Positions 1-8,642 of a stretch of DNA of 44,768 nucleotides are shown here, piece by piece. Position 1 is the stretch's first letter. Each line of letters begins with the position of its first letter. The translations under genes were made by a program, and so were the position numbers. Source of the DNA: Yoonia sp. (GTDB lineage Bacteria; Pseudomonadota; Alphaproteobacteria; Rhodobacterales; Rhodobacteraceae); NCBI RefSeq assembly GCF_030731595.1, contig NZ_JANQTS010000071.1, positions 1-44,768 of the forward strand. Reading direction: 5' to 3'. The notes under the pieces were generated by a model. It had not been told where the DNA came from. It worked only from the letters and a program-made list of their open reading frames with translations, and did no database searches.

Positions 1-318
1 GCCTGTGTCGGATTGGATTACGCGGATATGTAGTTGGCCGCCAATCGGCTGTCCGAGATTGAGGGTGGCTTTGTCGTGGCCCGCGATGGCAAAGTGCTGG
101 CGGAACTTGCCTTGCCCATTGGCGGTTTGATGAGCCTTGACCCGTTTGAGCAAGTCCAGAGTGATCTCGAGAAGCTTCGCAGCGCCGCCTTTTCGCTGGG
201 GGTGACGCTGAAAGAACCGTTCCTGCAACTGGCCTTTCTGGCCCTGCCGGTGATCCCGGCACTGAAGATCACGGACCGGGGCATTGTCGATGTGATGAGG
301 TTTGAACTGCTTGGCTAG
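1..318 (+). pseudogene. ade: Adenine deaminase, C-terminal fragment with in-frame amber codon
   Basis: Reading frame 1 gives the C-terminal part of an adenine deaminase, which converts adenine to hypoxanthine in purine salvage. Recognisable segments are CVGLDYADM, then [23 protein letters not shown] and [12 protein letters not shown] near the end. The match runs on both sides of a TAG at 31-33, so one sense codon has been replaced by a stop. The ending at 316-318 looks natural. The 5' part lies outside the window. Seen: the stop and continuous homology across it. Inferred: a nonsense mutation or a sequencing error. A TTG at 34 follows the stop, but restarting there would give only the last ~94 residues, without the metal-binding core of the enzyme. 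Confidence 0.7.
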
Positions 319-788
319 TCCGTGGCCGTTTTGAGCGAGTGCGCTACTGCTCCGCTGCCTGAATCGCATACACGCAACTGATCAATTAGAGCACCAAGTT
401 TGGCGAAACTACGTTTTCAAAGGCTGACATATGATTTGGAAGTTCCGCAGAATTCTCGCTTGTCAGCGGTGAATTCCCAGATGCCGCCGAGACCGAAGGT
501 ATGTGTTGTCGAAAGGCGCAAAAGGCGGTCCATCGTCGTTCGCGCAGCAAATGACGACTACTTCCCGCAGATCGTGAGTTTGGGCTGTCCTAGATAAACG
601 GCGGCAAATCTAAGCGCCCGCTTTGGGTAACATTACCACCGAGAAACGGGGATGGGCGGGGTGAGTTACATTATGGCGGCCAAGTCACATCTTGTGTTGT
701 AACTCGACCAAGAATGGGCGCGGACAGGCATGAAACGGACTGAAATGATGCTCTGGCGCGATTGTGCGTGCTGCGGTAAACGTCCTCT
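319..788. other. 470-base stretch without a supportable gene
   Basis: No reading frame here has convincing protein character. A 65-codon open frame at 400-597 has an unstructured, basic composition and no recognisable family. GAGTTAC (663-669) and GTAACTC (699-705) form a 7-bp inverted repeat with a 29-base gap, which could be a weak hairpin or a protein site. No tRNA-like cloverleaf or terminator with a U-tract was seen. The promoter of dusA should lie at the right end, but I cannot point to a clear -35/-10 pair. Confidence 0.5.
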
Positions 789-1787
789 ATGGAAACAAAC
801 TCGCAGAATATCGCACCTTGGCGTTTGTCGATTGCCCCTATGATGGATTGGACAGACCGTCATTGCCGGTATCTCCATCGTTTGATGTCGCGGCATGTCT
901 TGTTGTATACCGAAATGGTGACCGCGCCTGCTGTTGTTCACGGGGATCGGGACCGGTTGTTGGGCTTTGATCCCTTAGAGCAGCCGGTTGCCCTGCAACT
1001 GGGAGGGTCTGATCCTGCGCAACTGGCAGAGGCGGCGCGGATTGCCGAAGGGTTCGGTTATGCCGAGATCAACCTCAATTGCGGGTGTCCGTCGGATCGG
1101 GTCCAGTCGGGCAGCTTTGGGGCTGTGCTGATGGAAAACCCGGGTCTGGTCGCGGATTGTGTCGCCGCCATGATTGCAGCGGTGCGGGTGCCGGTGACGG
1201 TCAAATGCCGGATCGGGGTCGATGATCAGGACCCCCATGTCGTTTTGCCCGATTTTCTGGCGCGGGTCTCGGCTGCTGGCGTCGACCGTTTTTCGATCCA
1301 TGCGCGCAAGGCATGGTTGCAGGGTCTGAGCCCGAAAGAGAACCGTGATATTCCGCCATTGGATTATGATTTAGTGATGCAGATGAAAGGGTTATTTCCC
1401 CATCTTCATCTATCTATCAACGGTGGTATCGGGTCATTGGATGAGGCCGAAGGTTTCTTGCAGCGCGGTCTGGACGGCGTCATGATCGGGCGCGCGGCCT
1501 ATCACACACCCTGTGATATCCTGCTGGATGCCGATGCCCGCATTTTTGGCGATCCTTTGGGGCGGACGGCCGAAGAGGTCGTGCATCTGATGCTGCCCTA
1601 TATTGCCAACCATCTTGCGCAGGGCGGGCGTTTAGGGCAGGTCACGCGGCATATGTTGGGGATGTTTCAAGGGCGTCCGGGCGCGCGTGGATGGCGCAGG
1701 CATCTGTCAGAGAACGCGCACATTGATGGTGCCGGTCCCGAAGTGGTCCTTGCCGCCCTTGATCATGTGACCCAGCGCGCAGCCTGA
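789..1787 (+). CDS. dusA: tRNA-dihydrouridine(20/20a) synthase DusA
   Basis: A 332-residue FMN-dependent enzyme that reduces uridine 20/20a in the tRNA D-loop using NADPH. The N-terminus carries the DusA-type motif APMMDWTDRHCRY (residues 16-28). The TIM barrel has the NLNCGCPSDRVQ signature, with the probable catalytic Cys at about residue 100, and later KCRIGVDD, HARKAWLQGLSPKENR and NGGI. Length and motifs match DusA better than DusB or DusC. The ATG at 789 has a weak ribosome site, but homology begins within the first 15 residues, so the start should be close to right. The downstream permease begins 10 bases after the stop, so the two may be co-transcribed. Confidence 0.95.
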   Translation: METNSQNIAPWRLSIAPMMDWTDRHCRYLHRLMSRHVLLYTEMVTAPAVVHGDRDRLLGFDPLEQPVALQLGGSDPAQLAEAARIAEGFGYAEINLNCGCPSDRVQSGSFGAVLMENPGLVADCVAAMIAAVRVPVTVKCRIGVDDQDPHVVLPDFLARVSAAGVDRFSIHARKAWLQGLSPKENRDIPPLDYDLVMQMKGLFPHLHLSINGGIGSLDEAEGFLQRGLDGVMIGRAAYHTPCDILLDADARIFGDPLGRTAEEVVHLMLPYIANHLAQGGRLGQVTRHMLGMFQGRPGARGWRRHLSENAHIDGAGPEVVLAALDHVTQRAA

Positions 1788-1797
1788 GGGGCAACCA

Positions 1798-2616
1798 ATG
1801 GAAGACATGACCTTGCTTGCCAGCATGGTGGCAATCCTGCTGGTGGTTGGTGCCTTTGCCGGCATTCTTGCGGGGCTTTTGGGGGTTGGCGGCGGGTTGA
1901 TCCTTGTGACGGCCTTCTTTTATGTCTTCCGCGCCTTGGGCTTTGACAGCCCGCAATTGATGCAGCTTTGCCTTGGCACCTCGCTTGCCACGATCATCGT
2001 CACGTCGTTGCGGTCGGTGGCCGCACACAACAAGAAAGACGCCGTGGATTGGCCCATTCTCAAGGCATGGGCGCTCGGCATTGCGGTTGGCGCGACGGTC
2101 GGCGTGGTGGTTGCGGCATCGCTCCGGTCCGAGACATTGCAGGCCATTTTTGGTATTCTTGCGATCACCGTTGGCCTTTATATGGCCTTTGGCCGCGAGG
2201 AATGGCGCTTGGGCGATCACATGCCGCGCGGCATCAAGCGGGCGGTACTGGCCCCGGTCATGGGCTTTCTTTCCGTTCTGATGGGGATTGGCGGGGGATC
2301 GTTCGGTGTGCCGGTGATGACACTTTACGGCGTGCCCATTCACCGCGCGGTCGCGACTGCGGCAGGTTTCGGGGTGCTGATCGCCGTGCCTTCGGTGATC
2401 GGGTTTCTGACGTTCGAGATTGCCAATGCCCCGCCATTCACGGTGGGGGCTGTCAACCTCGTGGCCTTTGGGCTGGTGGTGTCGATGACCTATCTCACGG
2501 CGCCGCTAGGTGCTGCTTTGGCGCATAGGATGGACCCCGTACCGCTCAGACGGGTCTTTGCGGGTTTTCTGATTTTGGTGGCGCTGAATATGCTGCGCAA
2601 GGCAGTGGGATGGTAG
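1798..2616 (+). CDS. TauE/SafE family sulfite/sulfonate exporter-type permease
   Basis: A 272-residue integral membrane protein with about eight hydrophobic segments. Glycine-rich repeats typical of the TauE/SafE (formerly DUF81) family occur in both halves: GLLGVGGGLILV near residue 25 and MGIGGGSFGVPVM near residue 165. Family members move sulfite, sulfoacetate or other organosulfonate-related anions across the inner membrane; the substrate here cannot be read from sequence. An AGGGG ribosome site precedes the ATG. The last 7 bases overlap the next gene, so the two are probably translationally coupled. Confidence 0.9.
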   Translation: MEDMTLLASMVAILLVVGAFAGILAGLLGVGGGLILVTAFFYVFRALGFDSPQLMQLCLGTSLATIIVTSLRSVAAHNKKDAVDWPILKAWALGIAVGATVGVVVAASLRSETLQAIFGILAITVGLYMAFGREEWRLGDHMPRGIKRAVLAPVMGFLSVLMGIGGGSFGVPVMTLYGVPIHRAVATAAGFGVLIAVPSVIGFLTFEIANAPPFTVGAVNLVAFGLVVSMTYLTAPLGAALAHRMDPVPLRRVFAGFLILVALNMLRKAVGW

Positions 2617-3350
2617 AGCAGGCGCTCAAGACCAAAGGCTATGCCGTCTTTGCCCCCGAACCGGCGGTCAGCGCCTGGGCCGATGCGGCCTATCGGGTCG
2701 GGTGCGAGGTGTTGCAGGGCGCAGGCGAGCGGCGGCATGGACGCACATGGTTTGTGGGCGTGGATGCCTTGCCGAATGCAACGGACGGGAGCGTGGCTGG
2801 TGTCCCTTTGGCAGGCGCATGGCTGGACCATGTGGCGGCACCGCAGCAATGGCATCTGGCGCAGTTGTCGGTCGTCTTTCCCGGCTATCCCCGACGCGAT
2901 GCTGATGAGAGCGATGCGGCACATCGGTATCGGCGCAACCGTGATGCGGCCCATGTTGATGGTCTGCTTGCCGTCGGGCCTGAAAAGCGGCGGTATCTGC
3001 AAGAGCCGCACGGCTTTATCGTCGGTTTTCCGTTGAACCATGTGCCCGCGAGCCCGCTGGTGGTGTGGGAGGGAAGCCATGTGATGATGCGCGCGGCATT
3101 CGCCGGGGTGTTTGCGAACCACGCGCCGGATACTTGGGACAAGATTGATGTCACCGATGTCTATCAAGCCACCCGGAAGGTTATCTTTGAAGCCTGCCCG
3201 AGGGTGGAGATCACAGCCCGCCCCGGTCAAGCCATCCTGCTGGATCGTCATCTTGTGCATGGGGTCGCACCTTGGGATGCCGATCAGCACGGCGACATGC
3301 GGATGATGGCTTATTTTCGCCCGCTGATCGCACCGCAGGACTGGCTTTAA
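2610..3350 (+). CDS. Phytanoyl-CoA dioxygenase (PhyH)-like Fe(II)/2-oxoglutarate oxygenase
   Basis: A 246-residue protein with the marks of the cupin-fold Fe(II)/2-oxoglutarate dioxygenases. There is an HxD pair in AAHVDGLL (about residue 110), a distal His in DRHLVHGVAP (about residue 215) and a following Arg in MRMMAYFRP that would bind 2-oxoglutarate. These are the iron triad and co-substrate Arg expected of PhyH-like hydroxylases. The substrate is unknown. The start overlaps the permease gene by 7 bases. The 3' end shares the bases TTAA with the convergent regulator gene, so the two stops overlap. Confidence 0.75.
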   Translation: MVEQALKTKGYAVFAPEPAVSAWADAAYRVGCEVLQGAGERRHGRTWFVGVDALPNATDGSVAGVPLAGAWLDHVAAPQQWHLAQLSVVFPGYPRRDADESDAAHRYRRNRDAAHVDGLLAVGPEKRRYLQEPHGFIVGFPLNHVPASPLVVWEGSHVMMRAAFAGVFANHAPDTWDKIDVTDVYQATRKVIFEACPRVEITARPGQAILLDRHLVHGVAPWDADQHGDMRMMAYFRPLIAPQDWL

Positions 3351-4012
3351 CTTCCTTGCCGCAATGCATTGAAGTCGCGCAGTGATTTCCCTTTCTCATC
3401 GACAAAGAGGCTGGGCAGGATACGCATTCTGGTGATCTGGTCGACGCGGATTTCGTCGAAACCGGCCTTGCGTTCGCACCAGACCACGCAGGTCCAAAGG
3501 CGGCCCCAGTAGTCAATCTGCAAGGGGCGCACGGTGCGGGTTTCGTCTTGCAGCGTCAATTCCAGTTTCTGGCGGGTGCGGACCGCTTGGCGCAGGCTGG
3601 GCAAGTGCTGGAACCCGCGCGCGGCATCTGCAAAGGGGTAGATGGCAAAGCCATAGCCACTCGGTGCGCGGCTGCGATCCTCGGGCATCACGGCATCCAG
3701 TTTTGACGAAAGGGCGCGGGCGGCGGCAGACAGTTCTGCATCTGTGCTTTGGCCGACGGCGTGAAGTCCCAGATGGAGCGCTTCCATCTCGGTCATGGTC
3801 AGGTTCAGCGGGGGCAGGGTGATCGCGGCAGTCACACGATAGCCGATGCCGCGCTCGCCCTCGATGGGTACGCCAGAGGCAGCGAGGGTTTCCATGTCGC
3901 GGTAGATTGTACGTAATGATACCTGCGTGGCTGCGGCCAGATCGGAGGCGCGGTGCAGCGTCCCGTCACGCAGGAATTGGACAAGCTGCATAAGGCGGTC
4001 GGCGCGGCGCAT
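3347..4012 (-). CDS. YafY-type transcriptional regulator (HTH_11 plus WYL domain)
   Basis: A 221-residue DNA-binding regulator. Residues 1-55 form a winged HTH of the DeoR/YafY kind (MRRADRLMQLVQFLRDG, then VSLRTIYRDMETLAASGVPI). The C-terminal half is a WYL ligand-sensing domain, with PLQIDYWGRLWTCVVWCERK aligning to the WYL strand. I chose ATG 4012 because a strong GGAGGG lies 7 bases upstream; an open frame 17 codons longer has no ribosome site. The gene is convergent with the dioxygenase, with which it shares overlapping stop codons. Inverted repeats just upstream (4039-4073) could be its own operator. Confidence 0.88.
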   Translation of the reverse strand: MRRADRLMQLVQFLRDGTLHRASDLAAATQVSLRTIYRDMETLAASGVPIEGERGIGYRVTAAITLPPLNLTMTEMEALHLGLHAVGQSTDAELSAAARALSSKLDAVMPEDRSRAPSGYGFAIYPFADAARGFQHLPSLRQAVRTRQKLELTLQDETRTVRPLQIDYWGRLWTCVVWCERKAGFDEIRVDQITRMRILPSLFVDEKGKSLRDFNALRQGS

Positions 4013-4038
4013 GATCTTCCCTCCGATTCGGTGTAGTT

Positions 4039-4073
4039 TTGCCAATTTTCTGGCAACTGACAAGTTTTTGTCA
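4039..4073. promoter_or_regulatory. Tandem inverted repeats, candidate operator of the WYL regulator
   Basis: Two adjacent inverted repeats lie directly upstream of the regulator start: TTGCCA-N6-TGGCAA at 4039-4056 and TGACAA-N4-TTGTCA at 4058-4073. The half sites are near copies of TGnCAA, giving four in a row in alternating orientation. The position between the regulator and the divergent tat genes fits autoregulation. This assignment is inference; no binding data are available from sequence. Confidence 0.45.
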
Positions 4074-4217
4074 CTAAATTACAAAAACCCTTGTGAAAAA
4101 GGGGCTTATGATGCCTGAAATTTGCAATTCCCGCTTTCCTTGGTGCCCATCCGGGCCTATTTGTCTGGGCAGAGAGTTGAATTGACGCGGACAGCCAGTC
4201 CGCAAGAGGAGAGAGAC

Positions 4218-4430
4218 ATGCTCAATAATATTGGCCTTCCAGGTCTTCTTTTGATCGCAGTTGTGGTGCTGGTCCTTTTTGGACGCGGCAAGATTTCAAG
4301 CCTCATGGGTGAGGTTGGCAAGGGCATCACCGCCTTTAAGAAAGGTGTTGATGACGGCAAGAAAGAAATCGAAGACAGCATGGCTGACGCCAAAGACGTG
4401 ACCCCAACCGAAGAAAAAGACAAAGTCTGA
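4218..4430 (+). CDS. tatA: Sec-independent protein translocase subunit TatA
   Basis: A 70-residue protein with the TatA plan: a short N-terminus, one membrane helix ([13 protein letters not shown]), the FGRGKI hinge, an amphipathic helix ([18 protein letters not shown]) and a charged, disordered tail. TatA oligomers form the pore for folded proteins carrying twin-arginine signals. The ATG at 4218 is chosen because AGAGGAGAGAG lies just upstream and the family starts right before the membrane helix. The open frame extends 32 codons further but without TatA character. It leads the tatABC operon. Confidence 0.95.
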   Translation: MLNNIGLPGLLLIAVVVLVLFGRGKISSLMGEVGKGITAFKKGVDDGKKEIEDSMADAKDVTPTEEKDKV

Positions 4431-4465
4431 TTGACTTGCTCATTTGATGTAAAGGACTGCGCCTG

Positions 4466-4900
4466 ATGTTTGGTCTCGGCTGGAGCGAAATGTTGGTGAT
4501 CGGCATCGTGGCCCTGATTGTCATCGGGCCCAAGGATTTCCCGCGCCTGTTCCGCACGATGGGGCAGTTCACGGGCAAGGCGCGCATGATGGCGCGGGAG
4601 TTTTCGCGCGCCATGGAACAGGCGGCCAACGACTCGGGGGTTAATGATATCTCCAAGACATTCAAGGCCGCTGCAAACCCGACAAAATTTGGCACCGACA
4701 AGCTCAAGGAAGCCACCGGCATGACAAAGGGGCCAGAGACCACGGCCCTGTCCGAAGAGCGTCAGGCTGCGAAGGAAAAAATGAGCAAAGCCATGGCGGA
4801 TGCCGCTACCGAACGGAAAGCCCGAGAAACAGCAGAGGCAGCCAAGCCTGAAACGCCTGCGCCTGATACGGACAGCCCGTCACCCGAGGCAAAACAATGA
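4466..4900 (+). CDS. tatB: Sec-independent protein translocase subunit TatB
   Basis: A 144-residue TatB. The N-terminus [30 protein letters not shown] holds the short membrane helix followed by the Gly-Pro-Lys-Asp/Glu-xPro hinge that distinguishes TatB from TatA. An amphipathic helix follows, then an Ala/Glu/Pro-rich tail. TatB with TatC forms the receptor for twin-arginine signal peptides at the inner membrane. It lies 35 bases after tatA and overlaps tatC by 4 bases (ATGA), indicating coupling. Confidence 0.95.
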   Translation: MFGLGWSEMLVIGIVALIVIGPKDFPRLFRTMGQFTGKARMMAREFSRAMEQAANDSGVNDISKTFKAAANPTKFGTDKLKEATGMTKGPETTALSEERQAAKEKMSKAMADAATERKARETAEAAKPETPAPDTDSPSPEAKQ

Positions 4901-5862
4901 GCGCCAACGACGATATCGAAGACAGCTCTGCCCCGCTGCTGGAACACCTGACAGAGTTGCGCTCGCGGCTGATCTATTCTGTATCGGCCTTTCTTGTCGG
5001 CATGATCATCTGTTTTTCATTCGGTGGCATGCTGCTTGATTTCCTGCTGATGCCGATTGAAAAAACCATGCGGAGCTTGGGTAATCCGAACCCGGTCATG
5101 CAGTATACCGCGCCGCAGGAATACTTTTTCACACTGATCCGTATTTCGGTGGTGGGGGGGCTGACGCTCTCCTTCCCGATCATCGCGTATCAACTCTGGC
5201 GTTTTGTGGCGCCGGGGCTTTACCGCAATGAAAAGAACGCATTCTTGCCCTTTATCATTGCCTCGCCAGTGCTTTTCCTGATTGGTGCGGCCTTCGCCCA
5301 CTATATCGTTGTGCCACTGGCGATGGCCTTCTTTCTGGGCTTTGCGGACTTGCCGTCATTTGTGTCTGCCATAATGACCGACGCCTTGCCGCCACCCCCG
5401 GGCACTGAATTCCTGCCCGGTGCTGCGGCGGGGTTGGCCCTGCCGGACACGGGAATTGATATCGTTTTTAACGGCAAGGTGAATGAGACACTTGATATCA
5501 CGCTCAAGATGATCGTGGCCTTCGGTGTGTGTTTCCAGTTGCCGGTGCTGCTAACCTTGATGGGCTCTGCCGGTCTGGCCAGTTCGCGCGGTTTGCGCGG
5601 GACACGCAAATACGCGGTTGTTGGCATCCTGATCGTTGCAGCCCTCGTGACCCCACCTGATGTCACAACCCAGTTGATCCTCTTTGTTGTGGTTTACGGT
5701 CTTTATGAGATTTCGATCCACCTGGTCGCGGCGGTGGAACGCAAGAAAGACCGTGCGGCCCGTGCCGAAGGGATCATTGGCGAAAACGAGAGCCTGTTCG
5801 ATATCGACGAAGATGATCTTGGCGATGTAGAAGCCGCGGCTGACAAGGACCCCAAGGCGTGA
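4897..5862 (+). CDS. tatC: Sec-independent protein translocase subunit TatC
   Basis: A 321-residue TatC with six predicted membrane segments. The N-terminal motif [15 protein letters not shown] belongs to the signal-peptide binding face. Compared with E. coli TatC (258 residues) it is longer in two places: a Pro/Gly-rich loop around residues 160-195 (including [10 protein letters not shown]) before the fourth membrane segment, and an acidic C-terminal tail. It starts 4 bases inside tatB and its stop overlaps the GTG of the downstream ATPase, so the four genes likely form one transcript. Confidence 0.95.
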   Translation: MSANDDIEDSSAPLLEHLTELRSRLIYSVSAFLVGMIICFSFGGMLLDFLLMPIEKTMRSLGNPNPVMQYTAPQEYFFTLIRISVVGGLTLSFPIIAYQLWRFVAPGLYRNEKNAFLPFIIASPVLFLIGAAFAHYIVVPLAMAFFLGFADLPSFVSAIMTDALPPPPGTEFLPGAAAGLALPDTGIDIVFNGKVNETLDITLKMIVAFGVCFQLPVLLTLMGSAGLASSRGLRGTRKYAVVGILIVAALVTPPDVTTQLILFVVVYGLYEISIHLVAAVERKKDRAARAEGIIGENESLFDIDEDDLGDVEAAADKDPKA

Positions 5863-6701
5863 CCAAGAAGGCTCTGAAGCGGATTGCGGATGCGCTTGAA
5901 CGTCTCAGCCCTGCGCCTCAGGCGGCACCGGACTTCTCGCAAGCCTCGGCCTTTGTGTGGCATGCGGATCCCGACCGTTTGGAACCCGTCACCAAGGTCA
6001 ACCGCGTGGCCGTTGACCTTTTGGTCGGCGTCGACCGTTCGCGCGATACCTTGATGACGAATACGATCCAGTTTGCCGCCGGGCTGCCTGCAAACAACGC
6101 CTTGCTTTGGGGCGCGCGCGGGATGGGAAAGTCAAGTCTTGTCAAGGCCGTGCATGGCGCTGTTCATGCAAATTATGAAGCCCTCAAGATTGTCGAAGTG
6201 CAGCGTGAAGACCTGCCAAGCATCGGGCGTTGCCTGAACCTGCTGCGCGGTGCGCAAGAACGTTTCATCATGTTTTGCGATGACTTGTCATTCGGCCACG
6301 ACGATGCCCATTACAAATCGCTCAAGGCGGTGCTGGATGGCGGTATCGAGGGGCGGCCTGAAAATGTCGTGCTTTATGCAACGTCGAACCGCCGCCATCT
6401 GATGCCGCGCGATATGATCGAAAACGAGCGGTCTTCTGCGATCTCTCCGTCCGAGGCGGTCGAGGAAAAGGTTTCGCTATCGGATCGCTTCGGGCTTTGG
6501 CTCGGGTTCCATCCTTGTGATCAGGATGACTATCTTGCGATGATCCGTGGCTATTGCGAGGCGCATGGTGTTGAGATTGACGATGCGACACTGCGGGCCG
6601 AAGCGATCGAGTGGCAGGCCACCCGCGGGAGCCGGTCCGGTCGGGTCGCATGGCAATATTTTACCGATCTCGCAGGCAGGCGCGGCGTCACGCTGGCGTA
6701 A
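5859..6701 (+). CDS. DUF815-family AAA ATPase
   Basis: A 280-residue P-loop ATPase. The Walker A motif is GARGMGKSSLVK (about residues 84-95) and the Walker B region is ERFIMFCDDLSF (about 135-146). A sensor-like segment follows in VVLYATSNRRHLMPRDM. This pattern is the DUF815 family, soluble AAA+ proteins of unknown biochemical role. It starts at GTG 5859, overlapping the tatC stop as GTGA, so translation is coupled to the Tat operon. Whether it acts with Tat is unknown; the link here is position only. The stop codon sits inside a perfect inverted repeat. Confidence 0.88.
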   Translation: MTKKALKRIADALERLSPAPQAAPDFSQASAFVWHADPDRLEPVTKVNRVAVDLLVGVDRSRDTLMTNTIQFAAGLPANNALLWGARGMGKSSLVKAVHGAVHANYEALKIVEVQREDLPSIGRCLNLLRGAQERFIMFCDDLSFGHDDAHYKSLKAVLDGGIEGRPENVVLYATSNRRHLMPRDMIENERSSAISPSEAVEEKVSLSDRFGLWLGFHPCDQDDYLAMIRGYCEAHGVEIDDATLRAEAIEWQATRGSRSGRVAWQYFTDLAGRRGVTLA

Positions 6702-6723
6702 GGTGGATCGTGATCCACCTTAC
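6698..6723. terminator. Perfect 12-bp inverted repeat between convergent genes
   Basis: GTAAGGTGGATC (6698-6709) and GATCCACCTTAC (6712-6723) are exact reverse complements with a 2-base centre. The repeat begins at the stop codon of the DUF815 gene and ends 12 bases before the end of the nlpD-like gene on the other strand. A pyrimidine-rich run (CTCTCCATCTTCTT) follows but no pure U-tract. It most likely works as a bidirectional terminator or 3'-end stabiliser. Confidence 0.6.
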
Positions 6724-6735
6724 CTCTCCATCTTC

Positions 6736-7938
6736 TTAGGGAAGAAAATCCGCCGGATCGAGGCTTTGCAACCCGCGTCGCACTTCAAAGTGCAAGAAGC
6801 TTGGATCAGCCGCCCGGACCTGCCCGATTGTCTGCCCGCGCGACACAGTTTCATCTTTGGCGACTGTCAGGTTGTCCATCTGAGTGTAAACCGTCAGCAG
6901 CCCGTCGCTGTGCTTGATCACGACAATCGCCCCGCCGCTGGTGTCGGCGGTGACGGCAGCCACTGTTCCGCTTCCTGCGGCCTTGACCGTTGCCCCGGCG
7001 GGCGCTGCGATATCAATGCCCTCGTTCTGGCCGGGGGCATAAGCGCGGATGATTGGCCCTTGTATCGGGATTTCGAAGCGCGCGCCGCTGCTTGCGGGCT
7101 GCGTGGCCTCGGAGCCAAGGTCCGGTGCGGCCGGGGCCGCCACGACGGCAAGCGGTGCGGCCGTGGAGTCATCGGGCAAAGGACGTGCTGCACTGGGTGG
7201 GACAGGTGTTACAGATCCGCTGCCGGGTTCTGTTACGTCAACCGCGGGCGTGGGCGCAGCAGCCTGCGCACCTTGCGGGATCAACAGGAATTGCCCCTCA
7301 CGAATTGTGAATGCGGAATCAAGCGCGTTCCATTCCGCGATATTCGTCACAGGCACGTTGTAAAGCCGCGAAATCGAAAAGACGGTCTCGCCGCGCTGCA
7401 CCTGATGGCGGATCGGTTCGGTACCGCTGACAACCGGGGCAGGGCTCGCGGCGGCGGCCGGTGCCGCAGGGAGAGCCGCTGTGGTCACGCCAGTATTTGT
7501 CGCATCGGCACGGTCAAGCGCGGTCGTCGCGACCGCAGTGACATCAAGTGACTGAACAGGCCCGGTTCCAAAGGCACCGGTCGCAGCTGACGGTTCTGGC
7601 ACCCTTGCCGGCAGAGCAATGATTTCGTCCCGCCGCAAAATAACATCCGGTTCGATCCCGTTGAATGTGGCAAGCTCGTTGACATCGAAACCAAGACGTA
7701 TCGCGATCTGCCGTATCGTGTCGTCACGCCGTGCCACGACCACCTGATAATTTGGGTAAGAGATCACGCCGCGATCATCAGGTCGGGGCCGACCTGGCAA
7801 ATTCTGGACCGCAGAACTTGTGTCGAAACCATTGCCCACGTCGCGCAGGTCGGGATCAAAGCCTTCACATGCTGCAAGCGTGGCCACGGCTACTGTGGCC
7901 ATCATCACGCGTCTTAGGGGGATATGCCCATTTGCCAT
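6736..7938 (-). CDS. NlpD-like lipoprotein: two LysM domains and a degenerate LytM/M23 domain
   Basis: A 400-residue envelope protein. A signal peptide ends in the lipobox LAAC, with the lipidated Cys at residue 24. LysM domain 1 covers about residues 62-112 (YQVVVARRDDTIRQIAIRLG) and LysM domain 2 about 178-226 (HQVQRGETVFSISRLY). A low-complexity Ala/Pro linker leads to an M23/LytM domain (about 285-400). The usual zinc ligands are missing: NEGIDI stands where HxxxD is expected and YTQMD where YxH is expected, although LHFEVR remains. This matches E. coli NlpD, which activates an amidase rather than cutting peptidoglycan. It follows surE and pcm. Confidence 0.88.
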   Translation of the reverse strand: MANGHIPLRRVMMATVAVATLAACEGFDPDLRDVGNGFDTSSAVQNLPGRPRPDDRGVISYPNYQVVVARRDDTIRQIAIRLGFDVNELATFNGIEPDVILRRDEIIALPARVPEPSAATGAFGTGPVQSLDVTAVATTALDRADATNTGVTTAALPAAPAAAASPAPVVSGTEPIRHQVQRGETVFSISRLYNVPVTNIAEWNALDSAFTIREGQFLLIPQGAQAAAPTPAVDVTEPGSGSVTPVPPSAARPLPDDSTAAPLAVVAAPAAPDLGSEATQPASSGARFEIPIQGPIIRAYAPGQNEGIDIAAPAGATVKAAGSGTVAAVTADTSGGAIVVIKHSDGLLTVYTQMDNLTVAKDETVSRGQTIGQVRAADPSFLHFEVRRGLQSLDPADFLP

Positions 7939-8000
7939 CCTACCGCTCCTTGTGCCAAGTCGCCCCTTTTTGCTGGGGTCGTACCATATTTTGTGAGAGT

Positions 8001-8642
8001 TTACTCTGGTCCGAGCCCTTCTAGCAAGGGGACAAAGCGGACTGCGCGCAATTCATCGTATTCATAGCCTGTTTCGTGGCGTGTCACACGGATCAGACTT
8101 TGGACCGCATCCGACTGGCCCACCGGAAGCACCATGATCCCCCCAACCCTGAGTTGTGCAAGCAAGGGCCCGGGCGGGTCTTCGGCAGCCGCGGTCAGCA
8201 AAATCCGGTCAAAAGGGGCTTGCTCGGCAAAACCATAGCTGCCATCGGCGGTGAACGCGGTGATATTGGTGATGTCCTTGGCCTCGAAAACGTCCCGCGC
8301 GGCCTGGACCAGCCTGCGATATCTGTCCACGGTATAGACCCGGCGCGCCAGCTTGCTCAGGATCGCTGCTTGGTAGCCAGAGCCTGTCCCCACCTCCAGC
8401 ACCTTGTCGCGTGCTGTGACTTGCAGCGCCTGGGTCATCAACCCCACAACAGAGGGCTGGCTGATCGTTTGCCCGCAAGCGATGGGCAGCGGCATGTCCT
8501 CATAGGCACGATCGGCAAATGTGCCTTTGACGTAATCGGCGCGGTCAACCTGTTCCATCGCGGTCAGGACCCGCGCATCGGTGACGCCCTTGCTGCGCAA
8601 CGCGAAAAGGAATTGCATCTTTGTGGCCGCGTCAAACGTCAC
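8001..8642 (-). CDS. pcm: Protein-L-isoaspartate O-methyltransferase
   Basis: A 213-residue SAM-dependent repair enzyme that methylates L-isoaspartyl residues in damaged proteins. Visible motifs are the substrate-side loop [17 protein letters not shown] (about residues 50-66), SAM motif [16 protein letters not shown] (about 80-94), YTVDRYRRL and FDRILLTAA. The start is a GTG at 8642 that overlaps the surE TGA stop as GTGA, so translation is coupled. The length is normal for the family. It sits between surE and the nlpD-like gene, a common arrangement in proteobacteria. Confidence 0.94.
   Translation of the reverse strand: MTFDAATKMQFLFALRSKGVTDARVLTAMEQVDRADYVKGTFADRAYEDMPLPIACGQTISQPSVVGLMTQALQVTARDKVLEVGTGSGYQAAILSKLARRVYTVDRYRRLVQAARDVFEAKDITNITAFTADGSYGFAEQAPFDRILLTAAAEDPPGPLLAQLRVGGIMVLPVGQSDAVQSLIRVTRHETGYEYDELRAVRFVPLLEGLGPE

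Noticed and set aside
400..597. 65-codon plus-strand frame between ade and dusA
   Set aside because: Basic, unstructured composition, no ribosome site and no recognisable family; treated as chance.
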